Assembly (NCBI RefSeq): GCF_001280565.1
Contig: NZ_LGRO01000001.1
Coordinates: 1,550,001-1,614,000 of the forward strand
Direction of reading: 5' to 3'
Length of the DNA: 64,000 bases
From: Sulfobacillus thermosulfidooxidans
GTDB lineage: Bacteria > Bacillota > Sulfobacillia > Sulfobacillales > Sulfobacillaceae
A model generated the notes under the pieces. It worked only from the letters and a program-made list of their open reading frames with translations. It was not told where the DNA came from and made no database searches. This document shows positions 42,290 through 50,933 of this stretch, in pieces. Within the stretch, counting starts at the first letter, position 1. Every line of letters begins with the position of its first letter. Position numbers and translations under genes: made by a program.

Positions 42290-43018
42290 TTAATTCTCCT
42301 CTCCGGATTTTTCTTCTGGAGTCAAGATGTCTTTGCTCACCATATGAGCCGGCCTCGGTCGCTGAATTTGTGCCAAGCGCCGGTTAATAGCATCTAAGAC
42401 CGCCCGTACGGCTGCCCCTTGACCATCTCCACGTTCAGGCGCGGCCCCAACCAAAATCTCTTCCCGTCGTTTTGATGTCACGTAACTGAGAGCCACTGCC
42501 ACGACCGTACGTCCCGCTAACGTGAAAGTCTTCAATTCGGACAAAACAAAGGGTTCGGGCAACTCCGGGATTTGGTTTAACGCTTCGACAGTGGCCCATG
42601 CCATCATGTAATGATACTGGCTCGGAACATACCGGCCTTGCCAGTGCCCTTCATAACTCGTGAGCTCATCATTGCTCGGCTGCAACCGCACAAAGCTATG
42701 ACCAGTTTGATGAATCGTATCGAGGTCCATACGAAACTCAGCAACAGTCAACCGGGGTAGAGGCTGCATATGACTGTCATCTATTATTTGAGCCACTGAT
42801 ATTTTCTTGTGATCCACGCGCAAATTCCATTGGGCTAATAACGCACTTTCCACATCACGCACAATCTGCTTGGGCGAGCGATCAAGCGTGGTCAAGACGT
42901 GAATTTCTTCAACAGCGCCCCATTCATTCACCGCCACGTGACATCGCAATACGGTGGGCAAACGCTTTATCAATGCTTCAATTTCATCAACAGAAACGTG
43001 ATCGAATTCTCCGCTCAT
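42290..43018 (-). CDS. Conserved-looking hypothetical protein, two alpha/beta repeats
   Basis: I do not recognise this 242-residue soluble protein. The first 55 residues (ALIKRLPTVLRCHVAVNEWGAVEEIHVLTT...) look like a small alpha/beta (ACT- or Asp23-like) domain. After a linker, residues 90-210 look like two similar alpha/beta units with TLAGRTVVAVALSYVTSKRREEILVGAAPERG and AAVRAVLDAINRRLAQIQ. It is acidic at the end. AAGGAGTTTCCGTCCGG precedes the ATG. The gene sits alone between the hfq-like and leucine dehydrogenase genes, with 0.2-0.3 kb spacers on both sides. Confidence 0.62.
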   Translation of the reverse strand: MSGEFDHVSVDEIEALIKRLPTVLRCHVAVNEWGAVEEIHVLTTLDRSPKQIVRDVESALLAQWNLRVDHKKISVAQIIDDSHMQPLPRLTVAEFRMDLDTIHQTGHSFVRLQPSNDELTSYEGHWQGRYVPSQYHYMMAWATVEALNQIPELPEPFVLSELKTFTLAGRTVVAVALSYVTSKRREEILVGAAPERGDGQGAAVRAVLDAINRRLAQIQRPRPAHMVSKDILTPEEKSGEEN

Positions 43019-43339
43019 CCGGACGGAAACTCCTTCATTAGACTGTCATTGTGAAATGGGCGTACAAGGATTGGAAATGACTATGCGATAGATCCTTGCC
43101 ACCTGTTCATTTATTGAGATCCTCAGTCATTCGGGTTTTTGTTTTGAATGCCCATGTGATGGACCCTTTCAGCGATACCCCACTTGAGGACTTTTGACCC
43201 GATCCACCTCTTTGGATCCCATGCTGGCACAAATCTTTGATGGGAACCGCCTCAAAACACAAGTCCGCGTGCAATGCACTCAAAGAGGATACCCAACAAT
43301 TCGATATCCTCTTTGAAAATTCCTTTATTTTCTGGGCAT
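43019..43339. other. Spacer with a 12-bp perfect hairpin downstream of leucine dehydrogenase
   Basis: At 43280-43316 TCAAAGAGGATA pairs with TATCCTCTTTGA over 12 bp around a 13-base loop, without a T-tract. It probably ends the leucine dehydrogenase transcript. The rest of the 0.32-kb spacer holds no supported gene. Confidence 0.5.
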
Positions 43340-44407
43340 TTATTCGGGAATATAGGTCGAATTAATCTGTCCCAATTCGCGAATGCGGTGTTCTGCCACC
43401 TGGTCAGCGGCTTCTTGGGTCGGAATATTCTCCTTCTCAGAACGCGTCAGGATTTCCCCAACCTGTTTGCCAATCGCGCGGACACGAGCGTAGGCCCGTT
43501 CCTTATTGTATCCGTCGCGGTGAAATTCATCGGCGACATTGACGACGCCGCCACCATTAATGACGTAATCAGGGACATATACAATCCCGCGCCGCATGAG
43601 CTCCAAACCATGGCGAGGTTCTTTTAATTGGTTATTCGCCGAACCCGCAATGACTTTGCACTTGAACTGGGGAATGGTGTCATCGTTAATGATGGCTCCT
43701 AGCGCACACGGGGCAAAAATGTCTGCTTCTACCCCATAAATCTCTTGAGGCTCCACCCATTTGGCTCCTAAGCGCTCCGCCACTTGTTTACCGTCTTCAG
43801 GATGAATGTCCGTCACAATTAATTGGGCTCCGGCTTCTTTGAGCATTTCGCCCAATAAACTTCCCACGTGTCCTAATCCTTGAATGGCTACCGTACGACC
43901 ATGGAAATCATCGGAACCAAATGCCATTTTCATGGCCGCCTTCATACCTTCTAGAACGCCAACGGCCGTCGCTGGCGAGGGGTCACCACTGGTTTCCTTC
44001 AGGCCGCCCACAAACTCGGTTTCCCGGGCGATTACAGCCATATCATCAGCATTAACCCCCACATCTTCCGCCGTAATGTACCGTCCTCCTAAACTTTGAA
44101 TGAGGCGGCCAAAAGAGCGCAACATGGCCTCCGACTTGTCATGACGTGAGTCCGCCCAAATCACAGACTTTCCGCCTCCTAAGTCGAGTCCCATGGCCGC
44201 ATTTTTATATGTCATCCCTCGGGACAGTCGAAGAACATCGGTAATGGCATCATCTTCAGACTCATAGGGCCACATCCTAAGACCACCGAGAGCCGGTCCG
44301 AGCGTTGTATCATGTATCGCCACGATCGCTTTCAATCCTGTGGTATGGTCATACCAAAAGACCAATTCTTCGTGACCATACTGTTCCATCGCTTCAAATA
44401 TGTTCAT
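43340..44407 (-). CDS. Leucine dehydrogenase (Glu/Leu/Phe/Val dehydrogenase family)
   Basis: The 355-residue protein oxidises branched-chain amino acids to 2-oxo acids with NAD. The dinucleotide motif is VAIQGLGHVGSLLGEML; substrate residues lie in GPALGGLRMWPY and GMTYKNAAMGLDLGGGKSVI (catalytic Lys). The form PALGGLRM with MGLDLGGGK is typical of leucine dehydrogenases, shorter than glutamate dehydrogenase. In spore-formers it also serves germination-linked amino-acid use and branched fatty-acid primers. Upstream, a 7-bp hairpin lies between a good ribosome site and the ATG (see 44414). No bkd genes are adjacent. Confidence 0.93.
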   Translation of the reverse strand: MNIFEAMEQYGHEELVFWYDHTTGLKAIVAIHDTTLGPALGGLRMWPYESEDDAITDVLRLSRGMTYKNAAMGLDLGGGKSVIWADSRHDKSEAMLRSFGRLIQSLGGRYITAEDVGVNADDMAVIARETEFVGGLKETSGDPSPATAVGVLEGMKAAMKMAFGSDDFHGRTVAIQGLGHVGSLLGEMLKEAGAQLIVTDIHPEDGKQVAERLGAKWVEPQEIYGVEADIFAPCALGAIINDDTIPQFKCKVIAGSANNQLKEPRHGLELMRRGIVYVPDYVINGGGVVNVADEFHRDGYNKERAYARVRAIGKQVGEILTRSEKENIPTQEAADQVAEHRIRELGQINSTYIPE

Positions 44408-44413
44408 TGCTCA

Positions 44414-44432
44414 CTCGCGCAAGATGCGCGAG
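44414..44432 (-). promoter_or_regulatory. Hairpin between ribosome site and start of leucine dehydrogenase
   Basis: On the minus strand AAAGGAAGTGA is followed by CTCGCGC-ATCTT-GCGCGAG, a perfect 7-bp stem with a 5-base loop, and then TGAGCA before the ATG. Without folding the ribosome site is too far from the start; folding would bring it to about 11 bases. Confidence 0.5.
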
Positions 44433-44553
44433 AGTCACTTCCTTTCTGTTTTTCGGTTGGATGGCTGGGAGCCGCCACTCGACTCCGCTCATCATGATGG
44501 CATAAACCTGTAAGATGGTAAACCGTTATAGCCGAGATTTTGGCGACAGGACT

Positions 44554-44576
44554 AAAAAAAGCCCCGAAAGGGGCTT
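44554..44576 (-). terminator. Intrinsic terminator of spo0A
   Basis: On the minus strand AAGCCCC-TTTC-GGGGCTT is followed by seven T. It begins in the spo0A stop codon. Confidence 0.9.
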
Positions 44577-45357
44577 AACTGGCCTTAATTTGCATTCGTA
44601 GCTTATCCGCCACCATGGCAATAAACTCGGAATTCGTTGGTTTACCCCGGTCTCGATTGACAGTATGTCCGAAAATGCCGTTAATTACATCGACATTTCC
44701 TCGTGACCAAGCCACTTCGATTGCATGGCGGATGGCTCGTTCGACTCGGCTGGGCGTTGTCTTGTATTTTGAAGCAATGGCCGGATACAACTCTTTGGTC
44801 ACACCACTTAATAAATCGACACGGTTAATGACCATCACAATTGCTTCCCGCAGGTATAAATAGCCTTTGATGTGGGCAGGTATTCCAATTTCATGAATAA
44901 TATTGGTCACTTCGACATCAAGGTTCTTGACCGGAACGACCGTAATTTTTCCTGAGGGTACATTAGATTTTTTGGCCGGCGCTGGCGAACCCGCCAATTG
45001 TTTAACACGAGACGCCAATACTTTTAGATTAAAAGGTTTAAGGATATAGTAATCAGCCCCCAGTTCTAGGGCCTTTTGTGTCATCGTTTCTTGTCCAAAT
45101 GCCGTTAAAATAATAACCCGTGGAGGATTGGGTAAATCCATTTGAGCCAATCTTTCTAAAACACCAATGCCGTCTAAATGAGGCATAATGATGTCAAGAA
45201 CAATGACGTCAACAGGTTGTTGTGAAAGCAGTTCTAATACTTCCATACCATGATTAGCAATACCGGCCACTTCCAGTCCTTCTTCGCCGCGTATCGCTTC
45301 TTGCAATAATTCACAGAATTCGCGATTGTCATCCGCGATTAATACCTTTATTGCCAT
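44575..45357 (-). CDS. spo0A: Sporulation master response regulator Spo0A
   Basis: The 260-residue protein has a receiver domain with acidic pocket Asp9-Asp10, phosphorylation site Asp55 (IVLDIIMP) and Lys (ILKPFNL), a linker, and a Spo0A C-terminal DNA-binding domain ([41 protein letters not shown]). Phospho-Spo0A turns on spoIIA, spoIIE, spoIIG and represses abrB. Position downstream of spoIVB is the standard Firmicute order, here with a small membrane gene between. No ribosome site stands out but the ATG agrees with homologues. Confidence 0.97.
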   Translation of the reverse strand: MAIKVLIADDNREFCELLQEAIRGEEGLEVAGIANHGMEVLELLSQQPVDVIVLDIIMPHLDGIGVLERLAQMDLPNPPRVIILTAFGQETMTQKALELGADYYILKPFNLKVLASRVKQLAGSPAPAKKSNVPSGKITVVPVKNLDVEVTNIIHEIGIPAHIKGYLYLREAIVMVINRVDLLSGVTKELYPAIASKYKTTPSRVERAIRHAIEVAWSRGNVDVINGIFGHTVNRDRGKPTNSEFIAMVADKLRMQIKAS

Positions 45358-45404
45358 GTCCCAGCCCCCTGCATCTCATTCAAAAATTGGCACAGATCTT
45401 TCTT

Positions 45405-45638
45405 CTACGATTTTGCCTCATCTCCTTCCTCTTGCGAAGTCTCTTTTCCCTCCAAATTCACGCATTTTTCGGTTTCATTCGACAGCAGGCCGGCTTGTTG
45501 TAAATAGGCAATGCGAATGTATGCTGTACGCGTGTGTAGCCATAATGTACGACCATATTGTAATAATACCCACAAAATGCCTGTTGTGACGGTCAAAAAG
45601 ACCCACATCACAAATGCGGCGTGTGGATTCTTTTCCAT
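45405..45638 (-). CDS. Small single-span membrane protein between spo0A and spoIVB
   Basis: The 77-residue protein (MEKNPHAAFVMWVF...) has one membrane helix near residues 8-28 (AFVMWVFLTVTTGILWVLLQ) and a charged C-terminus rich in Glu. GAGGGTGG lies six bases before ATG 45638. Ordinarily spoIVB is directly followed by spo0A, so this is an insertion in that gene pair. Function is unknown; association with sporulation is inferred only from position. Confidence 0.6.
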   Translation of the reverse strand: MEKNPHAAFVMWVFLTVTTGILWVLLQYGRTLWLHTRTAYIRIAYLQQAGLLSNETEKCVNLEGKETSQEEGDEAKS

Positions 45639-45724
45639 ATCGCGTACCACCCTCGCCCGATGACATTAGGGAAATATGACGAACGATTTCGCGATCGTCC
45701 GTCGAATTTCCTGCAAAAATCGGT

Positions 45725-46978
45725 CTAAGAAAAAGATTTTTGTTTGACCATCCAATAAGCATAACAGCCATAACCGAGGGAGGGTCGACTCATCAAGACA
45801 TGGGTCACCGCTCCCACAAGACGACCATCTTGTATAATGGGACTGCCGCTCATCCCTTGTATAATGCCACCGGTCTGACGCAACAAGGCTGGATCATCCA
45901 CTTCAAACAACAAACCCTTTGTATGCGCATGCCATTGTAAATACGTTTTCAAAATCCGAATCGAAAATGATTGCGGGGTCTGACCATGTAACACGGTGAT
46001 AATCTGTGCGGGGCCGGGATGCACTTGGTCGGGCAAGGCCACGGGCAGTGCTTTTTTGGGACCCCATAGGGGCTTATGGCTCAGACGACCAGTAATCCCG
46101 AAAACACCATTGGTCCCCACAGTGCCCTTCACATTCTGTCCATTCGCTAACACGCCAATTTTTTGACCGGGTCCATGAATAGAACCAGCGATAATTCCGA
46201 CAATGCGAGCCCCCGTTAATTGACCGCTTCTGACCGAAATCGGTATGCGTGTTAGCCCATCGGTTATACTATGTCCCAACGCCGCATATTTTAACGTATG
46301 AGGATCGTAAAAAGTTAAGGTGCCAACTCCGCTTGCTCCATTTTGTACCACCACTCCAATATGCCATGCATGCTGTGTCTGAGACCATACAGGCCTCACA
46401 TACCGCCAATGAAAGTGACGAGCCCCTTGCACCCCAAGCGCCACTGCCTGATGTTGTATGCCCGACCTCTGAACTGCCTGTTCGAGTGCCTGATTGGATG
46501 TCACCGGGTGATGATTAGCTTCCACAATCACATCCCCCTTGTCGATTCCCGCCTCTTCAGCCGGATCCACCAAGTGGCCGTTGACGACAATCGGAGCATA
46601 ACCTCTCACCACCAGTCCCCGGGTATTCACAACCACCCCAATGGACTGTCCACCGGGCACTTCATAAAGCGGTCGTGTCACGTCGACGGGAACAGGTCGC
46701 CAGGGAATCCATCCAAACAGTTTAGGCTGTAATATAAAGTGCCCGGGATTTGCTCCCCAAATATCGACCCGCCCGGGTTCAATGGACACAGGATAGGATT
46801 TTAGCGCCCCCAGCGAAAGCCATGTGCTCCAAGGCAATGAAATGCGCTGTCCCGAGGGAACCATGATGATTTTGGGAATATCCACCATTTGGCGCACAGG
46901 TGGAAGAAATCCGGTGATAATGACCGTTGCCGCTCCGATCATACCGATAATACGCGCAACACGTTCACGCCGTTTCAT
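45725..46978 (-). CDS. spoIVB: SpoIVB serine peptidase (S55)
   Basis: The 417-residue protein has an N-terminal membrane anchor (RIIGMIGAATVIITGFL), a PDZ domain (GVVVNTRGLVVRGYA..., DVIVEANHHPV) and an S55 peptidase domain with ALGHSITDG (His) and GGIIQGMSGSPIIQDGRLVGAVTHVL (Ser near 378). SpoIVB leaves the forespore and cleaves SpoIVFA, which frees SpoIVFB to activate sigma-K. AGGAGGTGAGAACC precedes ATG 46978. The gene lies between the small membrane gene and a lipid-glycosyltransferase gene. Confidence 0.95.
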   Translation of the reverse strand: MKRRERVARIIGMIGAATVIITGFLPPVRQMVDIPKIIMVPSGQRISLPWSTWLSLGALKSYPVSIEPGRVDIWGANPGHFILQPKLFGWIPWRPVPVDVTRPLYEVPGGQSIGVVVNTRGLVVRGYAPIVVNGHLVDPAEEAGIDKGDVIVEANHHPVTSNQALEQAVQRSGIQHQAVALGVQGARHFHWRYVRPVWSQTQHAWHIGVVVQNGASGVGTLTFYDPHTLKYAALGHSITDGLTRIPISVRSGQLTGARIVGIIAGSIHGPGQKIGVLANGQNVKGTVGTNGVFGITGRLSHKPLWGPKKALPVALPDQVHPGPAQIITVLHGQTPQSFSIRILKTYLQWHAHTKGLLFEVDDPALLRQTGGIIQGMSGSPIIQDGRLVGAVTHVLMSRPSLGYGCYAYWMVKQKSFS

Positions 46979-47283
46979 GGTTCTCACCTCCTCTTATGTG
47001 TTTCCCTTTTTAAGGTCTCGGAAACGAGGAGAATTCATGCCCGGAATTAGGACCAAGGTCTGACTGTTCAGCCAGACCCCCGGCAAAATCTTAGCCAATT
47101 TTTTTAAATGCTTGCTGCAAAAGCGGTGGATTTAGGAAAAATTGCTGTCAAATCAGGTGGATCATTACGCAATGTTTTCCTCGGTAGGGCCTCTTGCCGA
47201 TTGGCATTTTTCCCTAGGTTCTCGAACTTTTCCGGGAATCGCCATGTTTAGGCAAAGCACACGTGTCTTAAGAATAAGAGCCC
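46979..47283. other. Spacer between spoIVB and a glycosyltransferase gene
   Basis: About 0.3 kb with GGTCTG-ACTGTTCAGC-CAGACC near 47054-47076 as a possible hairpin. No supported gene. It probably carries the sporulation promoter for spoIVB, but no clear sigma-G -10/-35 was found. Confidence 0.4.
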
Positions 47284-48336
47284 TTAAAGGTTCAATAAGC
47301 GATTGGCAATATCGGAGGCGGCATGCGGACGGGCCCAAAGTTCTTGATGATGAATAATTTTGCGGCGTAAAGGAGATTCTTCGGGAAGAAGGTTCCGAAC
47401 CCATTTCAATAAGTCTTTGTCGCCACGCACGGCCATATCATGGACCAACAAACGATCCCGGTTGGCTTCTTCTTGTCCTGGAATCCAATGGGTCAAAATG
47501 AAAGGCACATGTGATTGGGCGACTTCTGCTGCCGTGACACCACCAGGTTTGCCGACAACAAGCCGAGAATGATGCAACAATAACGGCATTTTTTCCACAT
47601 ATCCGACAATCGTGACAACATCGGGCCATGAATATTGATCAAGATGCCAACGCAAACGTTCGTTATGGCCGCACACCGCAACAACAGGATAATCGGCTTC
47701 CGCCAATTTACGCAAAATACGGTAATATGGTCCCATTCCCAATCCTCCGCCTAAGAGCACAATGGGATCTTTCGCATACAGCGGTAATTCCCACGCCGGT
47801 TCATGAAAGGATGACCGGATCGGAATGCCTGTCTGCCAGACCTGTTCTTTTTTCACTCCGAAGCGCGCCAAATCGTCGACTTGTTCAGGCAGCCACACAG
47901 TGTAGGCATCGGCCAAAGGCTCATACCAAAAGCGGTGTACAGATAAATCGGTCAACACTCCAACAAGCTTCAAATGGGAATGTACCTCTTTCACCCCAGC
48001 CCACGCATTCAAGGCGAAAGGATGGGTCGCCAGAATGACGTCGGGTTCATAAAGATCATAAACATGATTCAAGATATCTTGACCAATACGCATCCAACGT
48101 TGACGATGTTTAGCCCATTGCAATGGCGAATGATCGCCCCAGCGAAAAATATAGCCATATTGACGCGGAATATATTTTAAAGCCCAAAAATATAATCCGG
48201 TTTCAATGCGTGCCTTCCCCACTAAATGCTCAGAGAACTCCACGTCCATTCCGAGTTTTAAACAAGCTTCTGCCAACGCTTTAGCCGCAATATCATGGCC
48301 TGTGCCTATGGGCAAGCTGGCGATTAATATCCGCAT
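47284..48336 (-). CDS. MGDG synthase-type (GT28) lipid glycosyltransferase
   Basis: The 350-residue protein starts ILIASLPIGTGHDIAAKALAEA, the GxGH glycolipid synthase motif, and ends with HSRLVVGKPGGVTAAEVAQ, the GT28 C-terminal KPGG motif. Bacterial members transfer glucose or galactose from UDP-sugar to diacylglycerol (UgtP, MGDG synthase). AAGGAGAACTGG precedes the ATG. It comes directly after the DUF212 gene on the same strand, in a block also holding recN and argR. Lipid or an undetermined acceptor is inferred from family only. Confidence 0.9.
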   Translation of the reverse strand: MRILIASLPIGTGHDIAAKALAEACLKLGMDVEFSEHLVGKARIETGLYFWALKYIPRQYGYIFRWGDHSPLQWAKHRQRWMRIGQDILNHVYDLYEPDVILATHPFALNAWAGVKEVHSHLKLVGVLTDLSVHRFWYEPLADAYTVWLPEQVDDLARFGVKKEQVWQTGIPIRSSFHEPAWELPLYAKDPIVLLGGGLGMGPYYRILRKLAEADYPVVAVCGHNERLRWHLDQYSWPDVVTIVGYVEKMPLLLHHSRLVVGKPGGVTAAEVAQSHVPFILTHWIPGQEEANRDRLLVHDMAVRGDKDLLKWVRNLLPEESPLRRKIIHHQELWARPHAASDIANRLLNL

Positions 48337-48365
48337 CCAGTTCTCCTTGAGATATCACTTGGATC

Positions 48366-48797
48366 TTAATAAAATAATTTGCTAATAATCAGACCCCAAA
48401 TCGTGCCGGCGGCCACTTCCCAGGGAGTATGGCCCACAAATTCTGGAAAATCCCGGTCGATATCTGCGACATATTCGGAGCGGGAAACAAGATTAAGATA
48501 CCGAGATTGCAGTCCTACCACACGCCGCACATGAATCGCATCATAAAGCACAATGAGACCAAAGACGGCACTGATCGCAAATTCTCCCGAACGCCAGCCG
48601 TACTGGTATCCAATAGATGAAACTAAGGCAACGACCATGGCGGAATGGGACGAGGGCATACCCCCAGCACCAACCAGGCGATCATAGCGCGGTTCATGAC
48701 GGGATACCACGTAAATCAGAAATTTCAACAATTGTGCAGTCACTGCGGCAGTGACCGCGCTGATGAGCACGCGGTTGCTGTCCAGGAGCCATTGCAA
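48366..48797 (-). CDS. Divergent PAP2 family protein (DUF212)
   Basis: The 143-residue membrane protein has three to four helices. It carries the DUF212 signature GGMPSSHSAMVVALVSSIG and DAIHVRR. The family is distantly related to PAP2 phosphatases, but lacks the full set of PAP2 active-site residues. I choose TTG 48797 because GGGGGG lies six bases upstream. An upstream ATG would overlap recN by about 70 bases. It starts one base after the recN stop, so they share a transcript. Confidence 0.86.
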   Translation of the reverse strand: MQWLLDSNRVLISAVTAAVTAQLLKFLIYVVSRHEPRYDRLVGAGGMPSSHSAMVVALVSSIGYQYGWRSGEFAISAVFGLIVLYDAIHVRRVVGLQSRYLNLVSRSEYVADIDRDFPEFVGHTPWEVAAGTIWGLIISKLFY

Positions 48798-48798
48798 G

Positions 48799-50460
48799 TT
48801 AATCCCCCCGTTTTCCCCATTCCAGCAAATGTCGTGCGTGCGAAGTTGCCACAGCATCAGATTGTCCACTCAGCATTCTCGCGATTTCTTGTTCCCGGTC
48901 GTGATGTTCGACACATTTCACGATGGACCGCACCCCATTGTCATCTGATGTCTTGACAACCATCCATTGAGAATGCGCGTTGGCGGCCACAGACGGCTGG
49001 TGGCTGATGACAATCACTTGCCGGTGTTCGCCTAATGATCGCAAGAGACGGCCCACCCGGGCAGCACTTTGTCCACCAAGCCCCGCATCAAGCTCATCAA
49101 ATATCAAAGTCGCCCCACCATGACTTCCCCCTAATACGGCCATGGCCAAGGCCATGCGCGCTAATTCGCCGCCCGAAGCCACTTTGGGTGCTGGTTTCAT
49201 CTCGTGCTGAGCAGAGGATGCGTAGAAAATGGCCGCATGATCCAGTCCCCACTGCGACGGTTCATTGGTTTCCAGAACAAAGCGCACTTGGGAAGCTGGC
49301 ATTTCCATTTCATGAACGAGGTCCGACAACTTCCCGCTGACATCCTCGGCTGCCAACCGGCGTTGTTGCGATAGTTCCTCCGCCCAATGCATATATTCGC
49401 TTTCCGCATCACGAAGTTTGCGCTCAGCGATATGAAGTTCCCATTCAAAGTTTTCCCATTTCTGAAGATCCTGCTGCAATGTCTCAGTATACCGCACTAA
49501 TTCGCCAATTCCCATGTTGTAGCGCCGTTTGACTTTTGCCAATTCATTGGCGCGACTCTCGAGTGCCTCCAATTGTCCCGGTTCTTGATCGAGATGGCTA
49601 GCCCACTCATTAAGAGCTAATCGCAACTCGTCTACCACACTAATTGTTTGGTCAACCAGACTGCCCAGTGACCTGGCATCGGCATCAAGTCGCATCAAAT
49701 TCTCCACATTCCGAGCAATTCGGCCTAATAAGCTGACCACATTACCTGATTCCGCGTTATCCAGATCCTGTTCTATTGTTTGTAAAATTTCTAAGAGGCG
49801 TTGGCGGGAGTGTAACCGGGTCAACTCACGACTTAATCGTTCTTCCTCTTCCACATCTAAGTGCAGTTGCAGCAATTCCTCAACCTCTTGACGTTTGGAC
49901 GCGATAATATGAGCATCAGGAACATTTGCCGTTAACTCAGCGTGGGCAGCTTTTTGTGACCGCCACGTATGATAAGCGGCTTCGACTTGCGAGCGTAACG
50001 GTTCTAGTTTGGCAAAATGGTCGAGCCACAGTAATAACTGCGCCGAATCGAATAAACGCAAAGCATGATGTTGCCCGCTAAAGTCGATAAGTTCCGGAGC
50101 CAACTCGCGCAGCACTTGACGGGTAACGATTTGCCCTTGTATCCGGTATGTGGATCGCCCTTCAGCTGTCATATCCCGCTGAATAATTAAGGTATCATCT
50201 TCTTCAATTCCCCATTGACGCAACACATTCCACAAAAGATCCGCAGGGGATACCGAAAAAGCTGCCCGAATGCGAAAGCTATTACCAAAAGGGCCCACCT
50301 GATCAGCCGTTCCAGACAGTCCAAAGACCGCGGGAATTGCCGTCAGAAGCAAAGATTTTCCTGCTCCGGATTCCCCGGTGACAGCAGTAAAACCCTTATC
50401 AAATGTCACATCAGCATGGTGAATCAAACCGAAGTTTTCCACGTTTAATGCGGTTAGCAT
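48799..50460 (-). CDS. recN: DNA repair protein RecN
   Basis: The 553-residue SMC-like protein has an N-terminal Walker A (VTGESGAGKSLLL), DFSGQHHALRLFD, a central coiled coil (about residues 150-350) and C-terminal signature VASGGELARMALAMA with Walker B ATLIFDELDAGLGGQSA. RecN loads on single-stranded tails at double-strand breaks and aids RecA search. It sits between argR (13-base gap) and DUF212, the usual Firmicute order with argR. I start at ATG 50460 (MLTALNVENFGLI); the earlier start is possible. Confidence 0.96.
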   Translation of the reverse strand: MLTALNVENFGLIHHADVTFDKGFTAVTGESGAGKSLLLTAIPAVFGLSGTADQVGPFGNSFRIRAAFSVSPADLLWNVLRQWGIEEDDTLIIQRDMTAEGRSTYRIQGQIVTRQVLRELAPELIDFSGQHHALRLFDSAQLLLWLDHFAKLEPLRSQVEAAYHTWRSQKAAHAELTANVPDAHIIASKRQEVEELLQLHLDVEEEERLSRELTRLHSRQRLLEILQTIEQDLDNAESGNVVSLLGRIARNVENLMRLDADARSLGSLVDQTISVVDELRLALNEWASHLDQEPGQLEALESRANELAKVKRRYNMGIGELVRYTETLQQDLQKWENFEWELHIAERKLRDAESEYMHWAEELSQQRRLAAEDVSGKLSDLVHEMEMPASQVRFVLETNEPSQWGLDHAAIFYASSAQHEMKPAPKVASGGELARMALAMAVLGGSHGGATLIFDELDAGLGGQSAARVGRLLRSLGEHRQVIVISHQPSVAANAHSQWMVVKTSDDNGVRSIVKCVEHHDREQEIARMLSGQSDAVATSHARHLLEWGKRGD

Positions 50461-50473
50461 ATCCCACATCCAA

Positions 50474-50929
50474 TCAACGTAACTCTTCTAACCGTTTCGC
50501 CAATATTGGCGCCTCTTCTTTTGACCGGGCTACAACTAACACGGTGTTTTCACCCGCTAACGTACCGGCCACTTCAGGCCAATCCATTTTGTCAATGGCT
50601 TCCGACACCACTTCGGCCCCTGCTGTCAAGGTTTTCACCACAACCAAATTCTCACTGACAACATATCCGGTTAAGACTTCGCGCAATAACCGGCGCAGGC
50701 GGTCACGAGTGACGCCTAGCGCCCGGTCGTCAGGCAAGGCATAGCGGTGAGAATCTTGGTATGGCACCTTAATTAACCCTAAATCTTTGATATCCCGGGA
50801 GATTGTGGCCTGGGTTGCCGGCATTCCTTTGGCTGCTAAAATTTCCGATAGTTCTTCTTGCGTCTCTACGGGTTGTGTCGTAATGATTTCTTGAATTAAT
50901 GATTGACGTGTGCGTTTATCATGACGCAT
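50474..50929 (-). CDS. argR: Arginine repressor ArgR/AhrC
   Basis: The 151-residue protein has a winged-helix DNA-binding N-terminal domain (TQEELSEILAAKGMPATQATISRDIKDLGLIKV) and a C-terminal oligomerisation/arginine domain (TAGAEVVSEAIDKMDWPEVAGTLAGENTVLVVAR). It acts as a hexamer, with arginine as corepressor, on arg and catabolic genes. AAGGGGCATTAGGACT precedes the ATG. It stands between nadK and recN in the standard Firmicute cluster. Confidence 0.96.
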   Translation of the reverse strand: MRHDKRTRQSLIQEIITTQPVETQEELSEILAAKGMPATQATISRDIKDLGLIKVPYQDSHRYALPDDRALGVTRDRLRRLLREVLTGYVVSENLVVVKTLTAGAEVVSEAIDKMDWPEVAGTLAGENTVLVVARSKEEAPILAKRLEELR

Positions 50930-50933
50930 AGTC

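Noticed and set aside
43140-43270. Stretch reminiscent of an insertion-sequence fragment
   Set aside because: Too short, with no terminal repeats or transposase residues I can name.
47628-48038. 136-residue frame antisense to the MGDG-type glycosyltransferase
   Set aside because: Shadow of a well-conserved coding region.
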